NCBI RefSeq assembly: GCF_003945595.2
Contig: NW_024104420.1
Span: 4,462,201-4,526,200, forward strand
Origin: Pipra filicauda
Taxonomy: Eukaryota; Chordata; Aves; Passeriformes; Pipridae
Length of the DNA stretch: 64,000 nt
Reading direction: 5' to 3'
This document shows positions 63,753 through 64,000 of the stretch, in pieces. Both the position numbers and the translations under genes were made by a program. The notes under the pieces are model-generated. The model saw only the letters and a list, made by a program, of their open reading frames with translations. It searched no databases and was not told the origin of the DNA. Each line of letters begins with the position of its first letter. Within the stretch, counting starts at the first letter, position 1.

Positions 63753-64000
63753 CCCGATGGCCGCTCCCTGACCCGGTGCCAGTAGAAAAACAATGTTCTC
63801 CACTCCCATGCGTAATCCTCACGGTTGTGCACCCCTCCATACATTTAAGCTCGTACGAGCAATTAGTCAAAGTCTGACCGTCAGCCCCCATCGACCCGGA
63901 CAGAACTTATCTAATAACATCTCATTTCTCGGTAGTGGATAAAGGTATAATAGTGGTACCCACAGTCCTGACCAGTTTGACGAATTCCAACATAGCCATA
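63753..64000 (+). other. Likely start of ERVK pro/dUTPase region
   Basis: The last 250 bp follow gag where protease or dUTPase would begin. Only short frames with stops are visible and no active-site motif is in view, so the identity rests on position. Confidence 0.4.

Larger units (their letters stand above)
60889..64000 (+). mobile_element. Endogenous betaretrovirus-like provirus (ERVK), 5' part
   Basis: An LTR, a tRNA-Lys primer site, a leader and a damaged gag gene follow in order and run off the right edge. It interrupts copy B of the kinase locus in intron 19, exactly where copies A and B stop matching. The zinc knuckles and primer type point to the betaretrovirus-like class. Gag is broken, so this copy cannot make virus proteins by itself. 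Confidence 0.9.

Overview
The window is vertebrate nuclear DNA from a bird, almost certainly a songbird (passerine). It has split genes with GT/AG introns, many CR1 retroposons (some ending in the CR1 signature ATTCTATGATTCTATGAT), avian-type endogenous retroviruses, and a tRNA-Ile-derived SINE fused to a CR1 tail at about 11.75-11.89 kb, a combination I know from passerines (TguSINE1-like). No bacterial genes, operons, rRNA genes or CRISPR arrays were seen.

Layout. (1) 0.8-9.3 kb, minus strand: the first six coding exons of YTHDC2, an R3H / DEAH-helicase / YTH-domain RNA helicase. Its CpG island carries a 19-bp tandem repeat touching the start codon; the 3' part of the gene lies left of the window. 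(2) 9.3-12.4 kb: intergenic DNA with the SINE and a perfect 20-bp direct repeat. (3) 12.4-21.5 kb, minus strand: a 23-exon maestro heat-like repeat (MROH) family gene whose exons join in one frame (about 1,101 codons). Nine consecutive exons are duplicated in tandem inside the gene. (4) 21.5-30 kb: broken retroviral DNA. A gammaretrovirus-like pol/env remnant is interrupted by a CR1, which is itself interrupted by a solo LTR with a perfect target-site duplication. (5) 30-46.4 kb, plus strand: a 21-exon gene, open over 855 codons, joining a coiled coil that resembles the centrosomal linker protein CEP250/C-Nap1 to a complete PAK-type Ser/Thr kinase domain. (6) 46.6-53 kb: a long purine tract, a short LTR retroelement with an initiator-tRNA-Met primer site, a minisatellite and an ERVL-like LTR. 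(7) 53.1-60.9 kb: a second, broken copy of the coiled-coil/kinase gene, with exons 1-9 deleted and a 4-bp frameshift in the kinase. (8) 60.9-64 kb: the 5' part of a betaretrovirus-like provirus (LTR, tRNA-Lys primer site, damaged gag) inserted in the second-last intron region of that copy.

The most interesting object is the chimeric coiled-coil/PAK-like kinase gene. PAK3-like genes are known to be amplified in songbirds; what this sequence shows is that, in this copy, the usual PAK regulatory N-terminus (p21-binding/autoinhibitory region) is not seen and a CEP250-like coiled coil is spliced in frame ahead of the kinase. A decayed extra CEP250-like exon still sits in the joining intron. Next come the in-frame nine-exon duplication in the MROH gene and the 325-bp-core LTR element whose tRNA-Met homology runs well past the normal 18-nt primer site.

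Exon borders were assigned by eye from GT/AG sites and reading phase; family names come from recognition of sequence, not from a database search.
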